Positions 23,133-31,811 are shown, numbered from the stretch's first letter. The stretch: 64,000 bases of DNA from Acidimicrobiia bacterium (GCA_035651955.1 DASRES010000015.1:134208-198207); one strand, 5' to 3'. The notes: a model not told the origin generated them from the letters alone. Translations and numbers: made by a program.

Positions 23133-24902
23133 GGTTCCGAGACGTCGCTGCGCCGCCGTGCCGTCCCCGCTCCCGGCGAGGCGCCGATGCCGGCGCCGAA
23201 CGCCGCCGCGCTGCTGCGACGCAACGCGACCGATCCCGCGATCGCCGATCGACCCGCGCTGCGCTTCGGCGACCGCGTCTGGACGCACCGCGAGTACGTC
23301 GAGGAGTCGTGCCGGTTCGCCAACCTGTTCCTGGACCACAAGCCCGCCGACCGACCGCTGCACGTCGCGGTGCTGCTCGACAACACGCCCGACTACCTGT
23401 TCGCGTTCGGCGGCGCGGCGCTGTCGGGGTCGTGCGTCGTCGGGCTCAACCACACGCGCCGCGACGAGCACCTGCTCCGCGACGCCGACCACACGCACTG
23501 CTCGCTCGTGATCACGGAGCCTCGTCACCAGGCGCTGCTCGACCCGATCGCCGAGAAGCTGCCCGGCGGGCGCGACGCGGTGCTCGTGACGACCCGCTTC
23601 TCCGACGGCGACGATCCGGCACCCGCGTTCGGCACGTCGCTCGACGACGCGCTCGCGCGCGTGCCCGCGAGTGACCCCGGTCTCGAGCCGGTGGCCGACA
23701 CGTTGTGGACGCTGATCTTCACGTCGGGGACGTCCGACGCGCCGAAGGCCGTCATCACGACGCAGCGCCGCATCCTCGTCACCGGGACGCGCATGGGCAT
23801 CATCATGGATCTCGGTCCCGACGACGTCGGCTACGTCTGCATGCCGTTGTTCCACTCGAACGCGGTGATGGTGGGATGGGCGCCGTCGATCGTCCTGGGC
23901 GCGTCGGTCGGGCTCGCGCGGCGGTTCAGCGCGTCACGCTGGCTGGCCGACGTCCGCCACTACGGTGCGACGTACTTCAACTACACCGGCAAGCCGCTCG
24001 CCTACGTGCTGTCGACGCCCGAGCAGCCCGACGACGCCGACAACCCGTTGCGCGTCGCATTCGGCAACGAGGGGTCTCCGGAGGTCGTCGACCGGTTCAG
24101 CCGCCGCTTCGGCGTCGACGTGATCGACGCGTACGGCGCGACCGAGGGCGGCGTCGCCGTCAACCGCGACGCCGAGGAGCGCACGGGTGCGCTCGGTCTC
24201 GCGGGCGAGAACGTCGCCGTCGTCGACGAGGACGGCAACCCGAAGCCGTTCGCGCGCTTCGACGCGAGCGGCCGGCTCGAGAACGCGGACGAGTGCGTCG
24301 GCGAGATCGTGAACACCGCGGGCGTCGGGCCGTTCGAGGGCTACTACAACAACGATGCCGCGAACGAGCGCACGACCCGGTTCGGCTGGTACTGGACCGG
24401 CGACCTCGGCTACCTCGACGAGGACCGCTACCTGTACTTCGCGGGCCGGAACGCGGACTGGATCCGGGTCGACGGCGAGAACTTCCCGGCCGCGCCGATC
24501 GAGACGACGCTCGGGCACCATCCCGACGTCGTGCTCGCGGTCGCGTACGGCGTCCCCGACGACCAGGCCGGCGACCAGGTCATGGCCGGGCTCGTCATGC
24601 GTGACGGTGCGACGTTCGATCCCGTCGCGTTCGCGCGTTGGCTCGACGGGCAGGACGCGATCGGCCCGAAGTGGCGGCCGCGGTACGTACGTCTGCTGCG
24701 CGACCCGCCGACGACCGGCACGAACAAGATCGTCAAGCGCACACTCGTCCACCAGAAGTTCCGGTCGGACCGGGTCGGGGGCGACGAGGTGTACGTGCGC
24801 GGTCGTGGCGAGGACGTGTACCGGTCGTTCACCGCCGACGACGAGCGCGCCCTCCACGACTCGTTCGTGCACTACCAGCGCGAGCGCTTCTGGGACCTGT
24901 GA
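23127..24902 (+). CDS. Acyl-CoA synthetase (FadD17-like AMP-forming ligase)
   Basis: Activates a fatty or other carboxylic acid to its CoA thioester via an acyl-adenylate; 591 aa. The phosphate loop FTSGTSDAPKAV, the adenine motif DAYGATEGG, the hinge region WYWTGDLGYLDEDRYLYFAGR and the C-terminal lysine region (GTNKIVKR) are intact. The overall pattern recalls FadD17 of mycobacteria, linked to steroid side-chain degradation, but this is by resemblance only. Expression from a leaderless ATG with an operator over the start is likely. It heads an operon with an acyl-CoA dehydrogenase and a VOC protein, separated by a hairpin. Confidence 0.9.
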   Translation: MSGSETSLRRRAVPAPGEAPMPAPNAAALLRRNATDPAIADRPALRFGDRVWTHREYVEESCRFANLFLDHKPADRPLHVAVLLDNTPDYLFAFGGAALSGSCVVGLNHTRRDEHLLRDADHTHCSLVITEPRHQALLDPIAEKLPGGRDAVLVTTRFSDGDDPAPAFGTSLDDALARVPASDPGLEPVADTLWTLIFTSGTSDAPKAVITTQRRILVTGTRMGIIMDLGPDDVGYVCMPLFHSNAVMVGWAPSIVLGASVGLARRFSASRWLADVRHYGATYFNYTGKPLAYVLSTPEQPDDADNPLRVAFGNEGSPEVVDRFSRRFGVDVIDAYGATEGGVAVNRDAEERTGALGLAGENVAVVDEDGNPKPFARFDASGRLENADECVGEIVNTAGVGPFEGYYNNDAANERTTRFGWYWTGDLGYLDEDRYLYFAGRNADWIRVDGENFPAAPIETTLGHHPDVVLAVAYGVPDDQAGDQVMAGLVMRDGATFDPVAFARWLDGQDAIGPKWRPRYVRLLRDPPTTGTNKIVKRTLVHQKFRSDRVGGDEVYVRGRGEDVYRSFTADDERALHDSFVHYQRERFWDL

Positions 24903-24922
24903 CCGCTCTTTCGAGCTTTTGG

Positions 24923-24957
24923 GAAGCGTCAGACACACATCGTGTGGATGACGCTTC
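24923..24957. other. Two-tier hairpin between fadD-like and fadE-like genes
   Basis: Outer 9-bp stem (24923-24931 with 24949-24957), then GA facing GA, then CACAC/GTGTG around ATC. Tandem GA-GA would form sheared G-A pairs in RNA. It lies between two same-strand genes (stop 24902, start 24977); possible partial terminator or RNA-processing site. Confidence 0.6.
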
Positions 24958-24976
24958 ACAGAACGGGGGGCGGTAG

Positions 24977-26167
24977 GTGGACCTGTCGTTCACCGCGGAG
25001 GAGCAGGCGTTCGCGGAGGAGATCCGCGAGTGGCTGCGCGGGAACCTCGAGCTGCCGCCGTCGTTCCCGTCGCTCGCCGAGGAGATCGAGTGGGGGCGGG
25101 CATGGCAGGCGAAGCTCGCCGGTGGCCGGTGGGTCGGGATCCACTGGCCGGCCGAGTACGGCGGGCGCGGCGCGTCGCCGGTCGAGGTCGCGATCTTCAA
25201 CATGGAGTACGCGCGGTCGCGCGCGCTGCAGCCCATCAACCGCGTCGGGATCAACCTCGCCGGGCCGACGCTCCTCGCGCACGGCACCGAGGAGCAGAAG
25301 CAGCGTTGGCTCCCCTCGATCCTGAACGCGGACGAGATCTGGTGCCAGCTGTTCAGCGAGCCCGAGGCGGGCTCGGACCTCGCGTCCCTGCGGACGCGCG
25401 CGACGCCGGTCGAGGGCGGCTGGGTGCTGAACGGGCAGAAGGTGTGGACGAGCTACGCGCAGTTCGCACGGTGGGGGATCTGCCTCGCCCGGACCGACCC
25501 CGACGCGCCGAAGCACAAGGGGATCTCGTACCTCGTCGTCGACATGACCGCGCCAGGGATCGAGGTGCGACCGCTCGTGCAGATCACCGGCGACGCGGAG
25601 TTCAACGAGGTGTTCTTCGAGGACGTGTTCGTTCCCGAGGACCATCTCGTCGGCGGGCTCCACCAGGGATGGGCGGTCGCGAACACGACGCTCGCGCACG
25701 AGCGTGGCACCGCGTTCCCGTTCAAGGAGCAGGTCGTCCACGAGGTGTACCTCGACGAGCTGTACGCGCTCGCGTCGCGTCGCGGCGAGCTCGACGACGA
25801 GGACGTGTCGGACGAGCTCGCGCAGAGCTTCGTCGAGCTGCGGGTCCTGCGGCTGCACAACTGGCGCACGCTGTCCCGGCTCGCGCGTGGCGTCGAGCCC
25901 GGGCCGGAGTCGAGCGTGACGAAGCTCGCGTGGACCGACATGACGCAGCACCTGTCCGAGCGCGCGCTCGACGTGCTCGGCGACGCCGCGCCGCTCTGGG
26001 CGGGCGCCACGCACGAACCCGCGGGCGGGAAGTGGCAGCGGCAGTGGCTGTGGAGCAAGGCTGCGTCCATCGCCGGTGGCACGTCGGAGGTGCAGCGCAC
26101 GATCATCGGCGAGCGCATGCTCGGCCTGCCGCGGGAGCCACCGCCGAAGGAGAAGGCGAAGCAGTAG
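24977..26167 (+). CDS. Acyl-CoA dehydrogenase
   Basis: FAD-dependent dehydrogenase making 2-enoyl-CoA; 396 aa. FAD/acyl motifs are clear: CQLFSEPEAGSDLASL (residues about 130-145), WVLNGQKVWTSYA and, near the end, SIAGGTSEVQRTIIGERMLGLPR. The usual length of the FadE family (about 380-400) is matched. GTG 24977 is used. It is downstream of the FadD17-like ligase and probably oxidises the acyl-CoA that the ligase makes. The alpha-chain-like sequence suggests a self-sufficient enzyme or the FAD-rich subunit of a heterotetramer. Confidence 0.93.
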   Translation: MDLSFTAEEQAFAEEIREWLRGNLELPPSFPSLAEEIEWGRAWQAKLAGGRWVGIHWPAEYGGRGASPVEVAIFNMEYARSRALQPINRVGINLAGPTLLAHGTEEQKQRWLPSILNADEIWCQLFSEPEAGSDLASLRTRATPVEGGWVLNGQKVWTSYAQFARWGICLARTDPDAPKHKGISYLVVDMTAPGIEVRPLVQITGDAEFNEVFFEDVFVPEDHLVGGLHQGWAVANTTLAHERGTAFPFKEQVVHEVYLDELYALASRRGELDDEDVSDELAQSFVELRVLRLHNWRTLSRLARGVEPGPESSVTKLAWTDMTQHLSERALDVLGDAAPLWAGATHEPAGGKWQRQWLWSKAASIAGGTSEVQRTIIGERMLGLPREPPPKEKAKQ

Positions 26168-26180
26168 CGTCGTCGCCATC

Positions 26181-26558
26181 ATGAAGGTCCGGGGTCTCGA
26201 TCACGTCGTGTTGCGCGTCGCCGACGTCGAGCGGTCGCTCGCGTGGTACTGCGACGAGCTGGGCTGCATGCCCGAGCGCGTCGACGAGTGGCGCGCGGGG
26301 ACGATCTTCTTCCCGTCGGTGCGGCTGGACGCGACGACCGTCATCGACCTCCTGCAGGCGCCACGCGCGGACGGCAACGTCGACCACGTCTGCCTGGTGA
26401 TCGAGCCCGAGGACCTCCAGGCGTTGAAGGACTCCGGACGCTTCGACGTGGTCGACGGCCCGGCGACGCGCTGGGGCGCGCAGGGCGACGGCACGAGCCT
26501 GTACGTCCGCGATCCGGACGGCAACGTCGTCGAGCTGCGCTACTACGGCGACGCGTAG
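26181..26558 (+). CDS. VOC (glyoxalase) family protein
   Basis: 125 aa. LDHVVLRVADVERSLAWYCDELG at the start and SLYVRDPDGNVVELRYY at the end are standard VOC blocks; His7 and the terminal Glu match metal-ligand positions of extradiol dioxygenase and glyoxalase I types. ATG 26181 is 13 bases after the dehydrogenase stop. As the third gene of the acyl-CoA operon it may act on a pathway intermediate; the reaction is not deducible. Confidence 0.88.
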   Translation: MKVRGLDHVVLRVADVERSLAWYCDELGCMPERVDEWRAGTIFFPSVRLDATTVIDLLQAPRADGNVDHVCLVIEPEDLQALKDSGRFDVVDGPATRWGAQGDGTSLYVRDPDGNVVELRYYGDA

Positions 26559-26564
26559 CCGAGC

Positions 26565-27761
26565 TCAGATCGAGTACAGCCTCCGGCAGCTGTCACCCGC
26601 GATCTCGCGCTGCTGGTCGTCGGTGAGCCCGTCCATCGCCTCGGCGAGCTCCTCGGTCACGCCGGGGAACTTCGCGTCGGGATGGGGGTAGTCGCTCGCC
26701 CACACGATCCGCTCCGCGCCGACGAGCGGCGAGCGCGCGGTGAACGCGAGCGTCGACTCGTCGGGGTCGAAGCTGATCCAGCACTGCCGGCGGAAGTACT
26801 CGGACGGCGCGAGCTTCAGGCTCGGCACGTCCCAGGCGAAGATCCTCGCGTGGTGGTCGAGCCGCTCGAGCCACGGCACCACCCAGCCCCCGTTCGCCTC
26901 GAGGAACACGATCTTCAGCTCGGGGAAGCGCTCGCACACCCCGCCCGCGAGCACGAACGCCATCGTGTACATCATGTCGAACGGGTTCGAGATCGCCTGC
27001 GTGAAGTAGACGTTGTCGATCGCGCCGCGCCGGGCGCTCATCTCGGTCGGGCGTCCGGACGTGCCGAGGTGGTCGATGTGCAGACCGCGGCATGCGCCGG
27101 GCAGGTCGGCGAGCAGGTACGGGTGCAGCCCGACCGGTAGCCCGGCGTCGCACGCGGCGCGCCACAACGGGTCGTAGACGGGATCCGAGAACGGCTTCCA
27201 GTCGATCATCGGGTTCGGGCGCAGCATCACCCCGACGATGTTCGGCTTGCCCGCGACACGGCGGATCTCCGCGGCCGCGCGCTCGACGTCCTGCTGCGGC
27301 ACGATCGCGACGCCGAACAGCCGGCCGTCACCCTGGACCGCGTGGTCCGACAGCCAGTCGTTGTAGGCGCGGCACTGCGCGTCGGCGAAGTCGACGTCGT
27401 CGATGCCCGCGATGCCGAGCAGCATCGTCGGGTACAGGACGGACTGGTGGATGCCGTCGGTGTCGAGGTCCGCGAGGCGCGCCTTGACGTCGTACGCCGC
27501 GGGCCGGACCTCCGTGTAGCGGAGCTCGCCGCGCTGCGCCTTCTCGCGCTCCTCGAGCGACATGCCGGCCGTCCCCGCGAGCGCGAGGAAGTTCGCAGGC
27601 GTGCGCTGCTCGCCGAACACGCACCACTCGTTGCCGTCGGCGTCCGTCTCGATGTGCCAGATGCGGTCCTCGTAGCCCTTCGGCGCGTACTGGAGCATGC
27701 CGGTCGGGTGCTCGAGGATGTGACCGTCGGAGTCGATGTACCGGATGCCGTTGCTCGCCAT
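26565..27761 (-). CDS. Amidohydrolase family 2 (ACMSD/decarboxylase-like)
   Basis: 398 aa. The start YIDSDGHILEHP holds the first metal-binding His, GLHPYLLADLPG and HIDHLG supply later ones, VFLEANGGWVVPWLERLDHH is the block typical of PF04909 proteins, and the closing WASDYPHPDAKFPG gives the catalytic Asp. This branch, with an insertion around residues 30-80, is common in actinobacterial degradation clusters and is often next to acyl-CoA genes; related enzymes decarboxylate or hydrate aromatic or cyclic acids. Convergent with the fadD-fadE-VOC operon six bases away. Its own promoter region (27762-27841) shows no clear box. Confidence 0.88.
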   Translation of the reverse strand: MASNGIRYIDSDGHILEHPTGMLQYAPKGYEDRIWHIETDADGNEWCVFGEQRTPANFLALAGTAGMSLEEREKAQRGELRYTEVRPAAYDVKARLADLDTDGIHQSVLYPTMLLGIAGIDDVDFADAQCRAYNDWLSDHAVQGDGRLFGVAIVPQQDVERAAAEIRRVAGKPNIVGVMLRPNPMIDWKPFSDPVYDPLWRAACDAGLPVGLHPYLLADLPGACRGLHIDHLGTSGRPTEMSARRGAIDNVYFTQAISNPFDMMYTMAFVLAGGVCERFPELKIVFLEANGGWVVPWLERLDHHARIFAWDVPSLKLAPSEYFRRQCWISFDPDESTLAFTARSPLVGAERIVWASDYPHPDAKFPGVTEELAEAMDGLTDDQQREIAGDSCRRLYSI

Positions 27762-27841
27762 GGCGACCCGCTTTCGCCGGAGTCCGTCGACGAGGCGAGC
27801 GTGCCGCGGCGGCGGCCCGCGCGCAAGGGTGACGCGGCTCG

Positions 27842-29236
27842 CTACATGAACCGGCGGATGAGCGCCCGCTTCAGGCGCGTGTACGGCGGGTAGGCGACGT
27901 CGGGGTCGACGCGCGTCGACTTCGTCAGCACGCCCTTCTTGTGGCTGAACGTGTCGAAGCTCGCGTGGCCGTGATACGCACCCATCCCGCTCGGGCCGAC
28001 ACCGCCGAACGGGAGCTCGGGCACGGAGAGGTGCAGAAGCGTCCCGTTGACGCACACGCCGCCGGAGGTCGTCTCCTCGACGACCCGCTGCTGCACGGCC
28101 TCCGACTCCGAGAACACGTACAGGGCGAGCGGCTTGTCGCGCTCGTTCACGAACTCGATCGCCGCACCGACGTCGTCGACGGGCAGGATCGGCAGGATCG
28201 GCCCGAAGATCTCTTCGTGCATGACCGCGGTGTCGGGCCGCACGTCGCGCAGCGCGGTCGGGGCGAAGTACCGCGTGTGCGCGTCGCGGTCGCCGCCGAA
28301 CGCGATCGCGCCGTCGTCGACGAGACGCTCCAGGCGCTCGAAGTGACGGTCGTTGATGATCCGCGCGTAGTCCGGACTGCGCCGTGGGTCGTCGCCGTAG
28401 AAGGACCGCACCGCCTCGCGCACGTCCGTGATGAGCGCGTCGTGCAGCTCCGCGTCGACGAGGACGTAGTCAGGCGCGACGCACGTCTGGCCCGCGTTGA
28501 GGTACTTCCCCCACGCGATCCGGCGCGCGGCGACGTCCAGGTCGGCGTGACGGTCGACGATCGCGGGGCTCTTGCCGCCGAGCTCGAGCGTGACCGGCGT
28601 CAGGTGCTTCGCGGCCGCCTCCATCACGACACGACCGACCGTGCCGTTGCCCGTGTAGAAGATGTGGTCGAAGCGCTCCGCGAGCAGCGCCGTCGTCTCC
28701 GCGACCGCGCCCTCGACGACCGCGACGCACTCCGTGTCGAGGTACTCGGGGACGATGCGCCCGAGCACGCGGGACACGTTCGCGGCGACCTCGGACGGCT
28801 TGAGGACGACGCAATTGCCCGCCGCGATCGCGCCGACGAGCGGCGCGAGCAGGAGCTGCACGGGATAGTTCCACGGCGCGATCACGAGGACGACGCCGAC
28901 GGGTTCGCGGTGCAGACGCGCCCGGCCGGGTTGCGCGAGCAGCGGCGTGTGGACCTTCTCGGGACGCATCCACCCGGCGAGGTGCTTGCGCACGTAGTCG
29001 ATCTCCGCGACGGTGAAGCCGATCTCGGTCGCGTACGCCTCGGTCGGCGGCTTCCCGAGGTCGTCGAGCAGGGCGGCGAGCAGCTCCTGCTCACGCTCGA
29101 CGAGCATCGTGCGCAAGCGGGACAGCTGCTCGAGGCGCCAGTCGAGCGAGCGGGTGCGGCCGGCGGCGAAGGTCGCGCGCAGGCGCTTGACGGTGTCGGG
29201 GATGTCGGCGACGGGGGTGGGCGTCACGTCGGTCAT
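27842..29236 (-). CDS. Aldehyde dehydrogenase (class 3-like)
   Basis: NAD(P)-dependent aldehyde oxidation, 464 aa. Catalytic Cys252 (NAGQTCVAPDYV), Glu218 (TLELGGKSP), the cofactor lysine region VLKPSE and PWNYP (121-125) are in place. The C-terminal LPFGGVGPSGMGAYHG and SFDTFSHKK are hallmarks of ALDH3-type fatty or aromatic aldehyde dehydrogenases, as is the short length. ATG 29236 follows a -10 TAGCGT by seven bases (29249-29244), so it is probably leaderless. Confidence 0.93.
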   Translation of the reverse strand: MTDVTPTPVADIPDTVKRLRATFAAGRTRSLDWRLEQLSRLRTMLVEREQELLAALLDDLGKPPTEAYATEIGFTVAEIDYVRKHLAGWMRPEKVHTPLLAQPGRARLHREPVGVVLVIAPWNYPVQLLLAPLVGAIAAGNCVVLKPSEVAANVSRVLGRIVPEYLDTECVAVVEGAVAETTALLAERFDHIFYTGNGTVGRVVMEAAAKHLTPVTLELGGKSPAIVDRHADLDVAARRIAWGKYLNAGQTCVAPDYVLVDAELHDALITDVREAVRSFYGDDPRRSPDYARIINDRHFERLERLVDDGAIAFGGDRDAHTRYFAPTALRDVRPDTAVMHEEIFGPILPILPVDDVGAAIEFVNERDKPLALYVFSESEAVQQRVVEETTSGGVCVNGTLLHLSVPELPFGGVGPSGMGAYHGHASFDTFSHKKGVLTKSTRVDPDVAYPPYTRLKRALIRRFM

Positions 29237-29243
29237 GCGCCCC

Positions 29244-29249
29244 ACGCTA
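29244..29249 (-). promoter_or_regulatory. Leaderless -10 box of the aldehyde dehydrogenase
   Basis: Minus-strand TAGCGT, seven bases before ATG 29236. Confidence 0.45.
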
Positions 29250-29266
29250 ATGGCGTCGCTCGCGTG

Positions 29267-29731
29267 CTACCGCCCGGTCGTCCCGTCGATCAGCTCGCGC
29301 AGGATGTCGGCGTGGCCGGCGTGGCGTGCGGTCTCCTCGAGGAGGTGCATCAGCACCCAACGGAGGGTCACGGGTCGGTCGTCGCCGTCCATGTCGCGGC
29401 ACATGTCGTCGAGCCCGGAGTCGTCGACGATCGCGTCGACGCGCGTCCACGTCGTGCGGTAGTCGTCGATCGCGGCCTCGAGGCCGGTGTCGGTCCGGAT
29501 CGCGTCGATCGGCTGCCCCGCGAAGCGATGGACGACCCAGAGCGTCTCCGCGTACGCGAGGTGCTGGACGAGCCACAGCAGCGTCGTGCCGCTGTCGACG
29601 AGCCGGCGACGCGCGGCGTCGTCGTCGAGACCGTCCACCTTCCGCACCACCGAGTCGCGCTGGAACTGCAGGAGCGCGCGCAGCGTGGTGCGCTCGTCCG
29701 CGACGAGCTTCGGGGGCTTGCGATCGGCCAT
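29267..29731 (-). CDS. DinB/DUF664 family protein
   Basis: 154 aa four-helix-bundle protein. LVQHLAYAETLW supplies the first metal-ligand His and the C-terminal WVLMHLLEETARHAGHADILRE the other two, as in DinB-like putative metalloenzymes that include thiol-dependent S-transferases (mycothiol, bacillithiol). A mycothiol-dependent role would fit the PIG-L/Mca-like gene elsewhere in the window, but is inference. Confidence 0.88.
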   Translation of the reverse strand: MADRKPPKLVADERTTLRALLQFQRDSVVRKVDGLDDDAARRRLVDSGTTLLWLVQHLAYAETLWVVHRFAGQPIDAIRTDTGLEAAIDDYRTTWTRVDAIVDDSGLDDMCRDMDGDDRPVTLRWVLMHLLEETARHAGHADILRELIDGTTGR

Positions 29732-29739
29732 GGGTCGGC

Positions 29740-29759
29740 ACGCTATTCGCTTGTACCGT
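29740..29759. promoter_or_regulatory. Divergent leaderless promoters
   Basis: Minus-strand TAGCGT (29745-29740) is eight bases before ATG 29731, and plus-strand TACCGT (29754-29759) is nine bases before ATG 29769, within a 37-base gap. Confidence 0.45.
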
Positions 29760-29768
29760 TGCGCCCCC

Positions 29769-30425
29769 ATGACGACGCGCGACTGGCTGGAGTGGCACCG
29801 CCCGTACGACGAGGACGGGTCGCCGTTGCAGCGCCGTCTCGCGATCGTGCAGCACCGGCTGCGTGACGCGCTCGACGCGTGCCCGCCTGGTCCGGTCCGT
29901 GTCATCAGCATGTGCGCGGGACAGGGGCGCGACGTCGTCGGCACGCTCGACGGTCACGCGCGACGTGGCGATGTCTCGGCGCTGCTCGTCGAGCTCGACG
30001 CGCGCAACGTCGCGTTCGCGCGCGGGGCCGCTCGTGCGGCCGGTCTCGACGGCGTGCGCGTCGTGTGTGGTGACGCGTCGACGACGGCCGCGTACGTCGA
30101 CGCCGTCCCCGCCGACGTGGTGCTCGCGTGCGGCATCTTCGGCAACGTGTCCGACGAGGACGTCGCCCGGACGGTCGCGATGCTGCCGGCGTTGTGTGCG
30201 CCCGCCGCGACCGTCATCTGGACGCGGCACCGCAAGCCCCCGGACCTGACCGTGTCGATCCGTGAGTGGTTCGTCGACGCGGGGTTCGAGGAGGTCGCGT
30301 TCGACACGACGCCCGACACGTTCCTCGGTGTGGGGACGGCGCGGTTGACGGCCGAGCCGCACACGTACGTCCCCGGCGCCCGCATGTTCAGCTTCGTCGG
30401 CGACGGCTCCCTGGGGAACTGCTGA
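29769..30425 (+). CDS. Class I SAM-dependent methyltransferase-like protein
   Basis: 218 aa. The Rossmann-type motif I reads RVISMCAGQGRDVVGTL, followed by an acidic residue (LVELDARNVAFA) that would hold the ribose of SAM, and VVCGDAS and ADVVLACGIFGNV as motifs II and III. The C-terminal part has no recognised substrate domain. Divergent from the DinB gene. Its last bases face a truncated acetyltransferase remnant. Methyl acceptor unknown. Confidence 0.82.
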   Translation: MTTRDWLEWHRPYDEDGSPLQRRLAIVQHRLRDALDACPPGPVRVISMCAGQGRDVVGTLDGHARRGDVSALLVELDARNVAFARGAARAAGLDGVRVVCGDASTTAAYVDAVPADVVLACGIFGNVSDEDVARTVAMLPALCAPAATVIWTRHRKPPDLTVSIREWFVDAGFEEVAFDTTPDTFLGVGTARLTAEPHTYVPGARMFSFVGDGSLGNC

Positions 30426-30438
30426 CAGAGCCGGTGCA

Positions 30439-30549
30439 CCACTCCATCGCGATGCGACCGTCGTGCTCGTCGGCCACCCCGAAGCCGAGCCGTTCGTACA
30501 GCGCGCGTGCGCGGACGTTGATCGCAAAGACGTGCAGTCGCACCGGCCG
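30439..30549 (-). pseudogene. Remnant of a GNAT acetyltransferase (C-terminal tail only)
   Basis: The minus-strand frame encodes PVRLHVFAINVRARALYERLGF and DEHDGRIAMEW, the last acetyl-CoA-binding helix and strand of a GNAT protein. Nothing upstream (30550-30620) resembles the rest of the domain; the SOS promoter of the DUF222-HNH gene lies there instead. No stop follows at the usual place, and the frame runs into the methyltransferase gene until 30388. A gene broken by insertion or deletion is the simplest reading. Confidence 0.7.
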
Positions 30550-30585
30550 GGCGTCCTGCTGCCGCGCCGGCTTTCCTGACGCGCA

Positions 30586-30614
30586 TTGACATCCGAACAT
30601 ATGTTCGCTATCAT
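30586..30614 (+). promoter_or_regulatory. SOS (LexA-type) box inside a near-consensus leaderless promoter
   Basis: TTGACA (30586-30591), a 17-base spacer and TATCAT (30609-30614); ATG 30621 begins six bases after the -10, at the expected transcription start. The spacer holds the perfect palindrome CGAACATATGTTCG (30594-30607), which matches the Gram-positive/mycobacterial LexA box pattern (CGAAC-N4-GTTCG). Strong DNA-damage-inducible promoter candidate. Confidence 0.85.
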
Positions 30615-30620
30615 TCAGGC

Positions 30621-31811
30621 ATGTTCGATCAGGGCGGGGTCGGGCACGCGGCGGAGACGTTCGATCAGTCCGAGTTGTTGGCGCGTCTGCGCGGGTGCTC
30701 GACGGAGGAGTTGAAGGTCGCGTTCGGGCAGTTGGACGCGTTGGAGAACGCGGTCCGAGTGCAGCGTCTGTTCGTGCTCGCGGTGTTGGACGAGCGCGAG
30801 GCCGGTGCGGACGACGGCGCGCTGGACACCGAGGCCTGGGTCGCGGCGCAGTCGTTGGTCACGCGTCCGCATGCGGTGCAGCAGGTCGCGACCGCCCGCG
30901 GGTTGAAGGAGCTCCCCCACGTCGCCGAGGTGGCGGCGCGCGGCGAGCTGAGCTGGGATCAGCTGGTGCCGTTGGCGGAGATCGCCGACGCAACGAGCGA
31001 CGAGTGGTGGGCTGCACATGGGCGCGGCTATTCGCCCGCGCAGCTCGGCTATCGGGCGCGCGTGAGGCGCACGGCGCGCAACGAAGAGGACGTGGCGCGC
31101 GAGCGGCAGCGGTCGTTGGTGTGGTGGTTCGACGCGCGGATCAAGATGCTGCGGCTGAAGGGCCGGCTCACTGCGGAGCAGGATGAGCGGCTGACGCGGG
31201 CGTTGGAACGGATCGTCGAGCGCGACCCCGTCGGCCCGGACGGCAGTGTCGAGTCGTGGGAGCAGCGGTACGCGGACGCGCTCGCGGACCTCGCGGGGAT
31301 GAACCTGGCCGCGGACAGCGACATGGATCGGGCGTGCGTCGTCGTGCACGTGGAGCACGACACCGCGACCGGCTTCGTCGGTGAACACGACGAGCCGTTG
31401 TCGCCGGAAATGTGTCGTCGGCTGGGCTGCGACGCGTGGATCCAGGTGTTGATCCGCGACGCGTTCGGCAACCCCGTCGGCCTGAGTGCCCGACAGCGAA
31501 CGGTGTCTCCCGCGTTGGCGCGCGTGTTGCGCCATCGGGACCGGACGTGCCGGTTCCCGGGGTGCACGCGCACGTGGGGGCTGCACGCACATCACATGGT
31601 GCACTACGAGCACGGTGGGCCGACCGAGGCGGGGAACCTGCTGATGCTCTGCCCCCGCCATCACCGTTGGGTGCACGAACACGGCTGGCGAGCGCGCGGC
31701 GATCCGAACCGCGCCGACGGGCTGGTGTTCCGACGACCCGACGCGCGCATCTACGCGCCCGGCCCACCACCCCTCGACCCGACCACCCGGCACCGCGTGT
31801 TCGCGGCGTAG
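30621..31811 (+). CDS. DUF222 and HNH endonuclease domain protein (13E12 repeat family)
   Basis: 396 aa. The N-terminal two thirds is the helical DUF222 domain (LARLRGCSTEELKVAFGQLDAL onward); the C-terminal HNH nuclease module (about residues 310-352) has CRFPGC, LHAHHMVHYEHGG, NLLMLCPRHH and the zinc-binding Cys pairs, all intact. This is the multicopy actinobacterial 13E12 family, whose cellular role is unknown. The gene stands alone, starts with a leaderless ATG under a perfect SOS box, and sits beside a broken GNAT gene, which suggests mobility. Codon use looks slightly less GC-biased than neighbours (more TTG and GTT). Confidence 0.93.
   Translation: MFDQGGVGHAAETFDQSELLARLRGCSTEELKVAFGQLDALENAVRVQRLFVLAVLDEREAGADDGALDTEAWVAAQSLVTRPHAVQQVATARGLKELPHVAEVAARGELSWDQLVPLAEIADATSDEWWAAHGRGYSPAQLGYRARVRRTARNEEDVARERQRSLVWWFDARIKMLRLKGRLTAEQDERLTRALERIVERDPVGPDGSVESWEQRYADALADLAGMNLAADSDMDRACVVVHVEHDTATGFVGEHDEPLSPEMCRRLGCDAWIQVLIRDAFGNPVGLSARQRTVSPALARVLRHRDRTCRFPGCTRTWGLHAHHMVHYEHGGPTEAGNLLMLCPRHHRWVHEHGWRARGDPNRADGLVFRRPDARIYAPGPPPLDPTTRHRVFAA

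Noticed and set aside
30621-31811. DUF222-HNH gene as part of a restriction or homing-intron system
   Set aside because: No methyltransferase of the DNA type, intron or intein boundary was seen; the neighbouring methyltransferase is of the small-molecule class.
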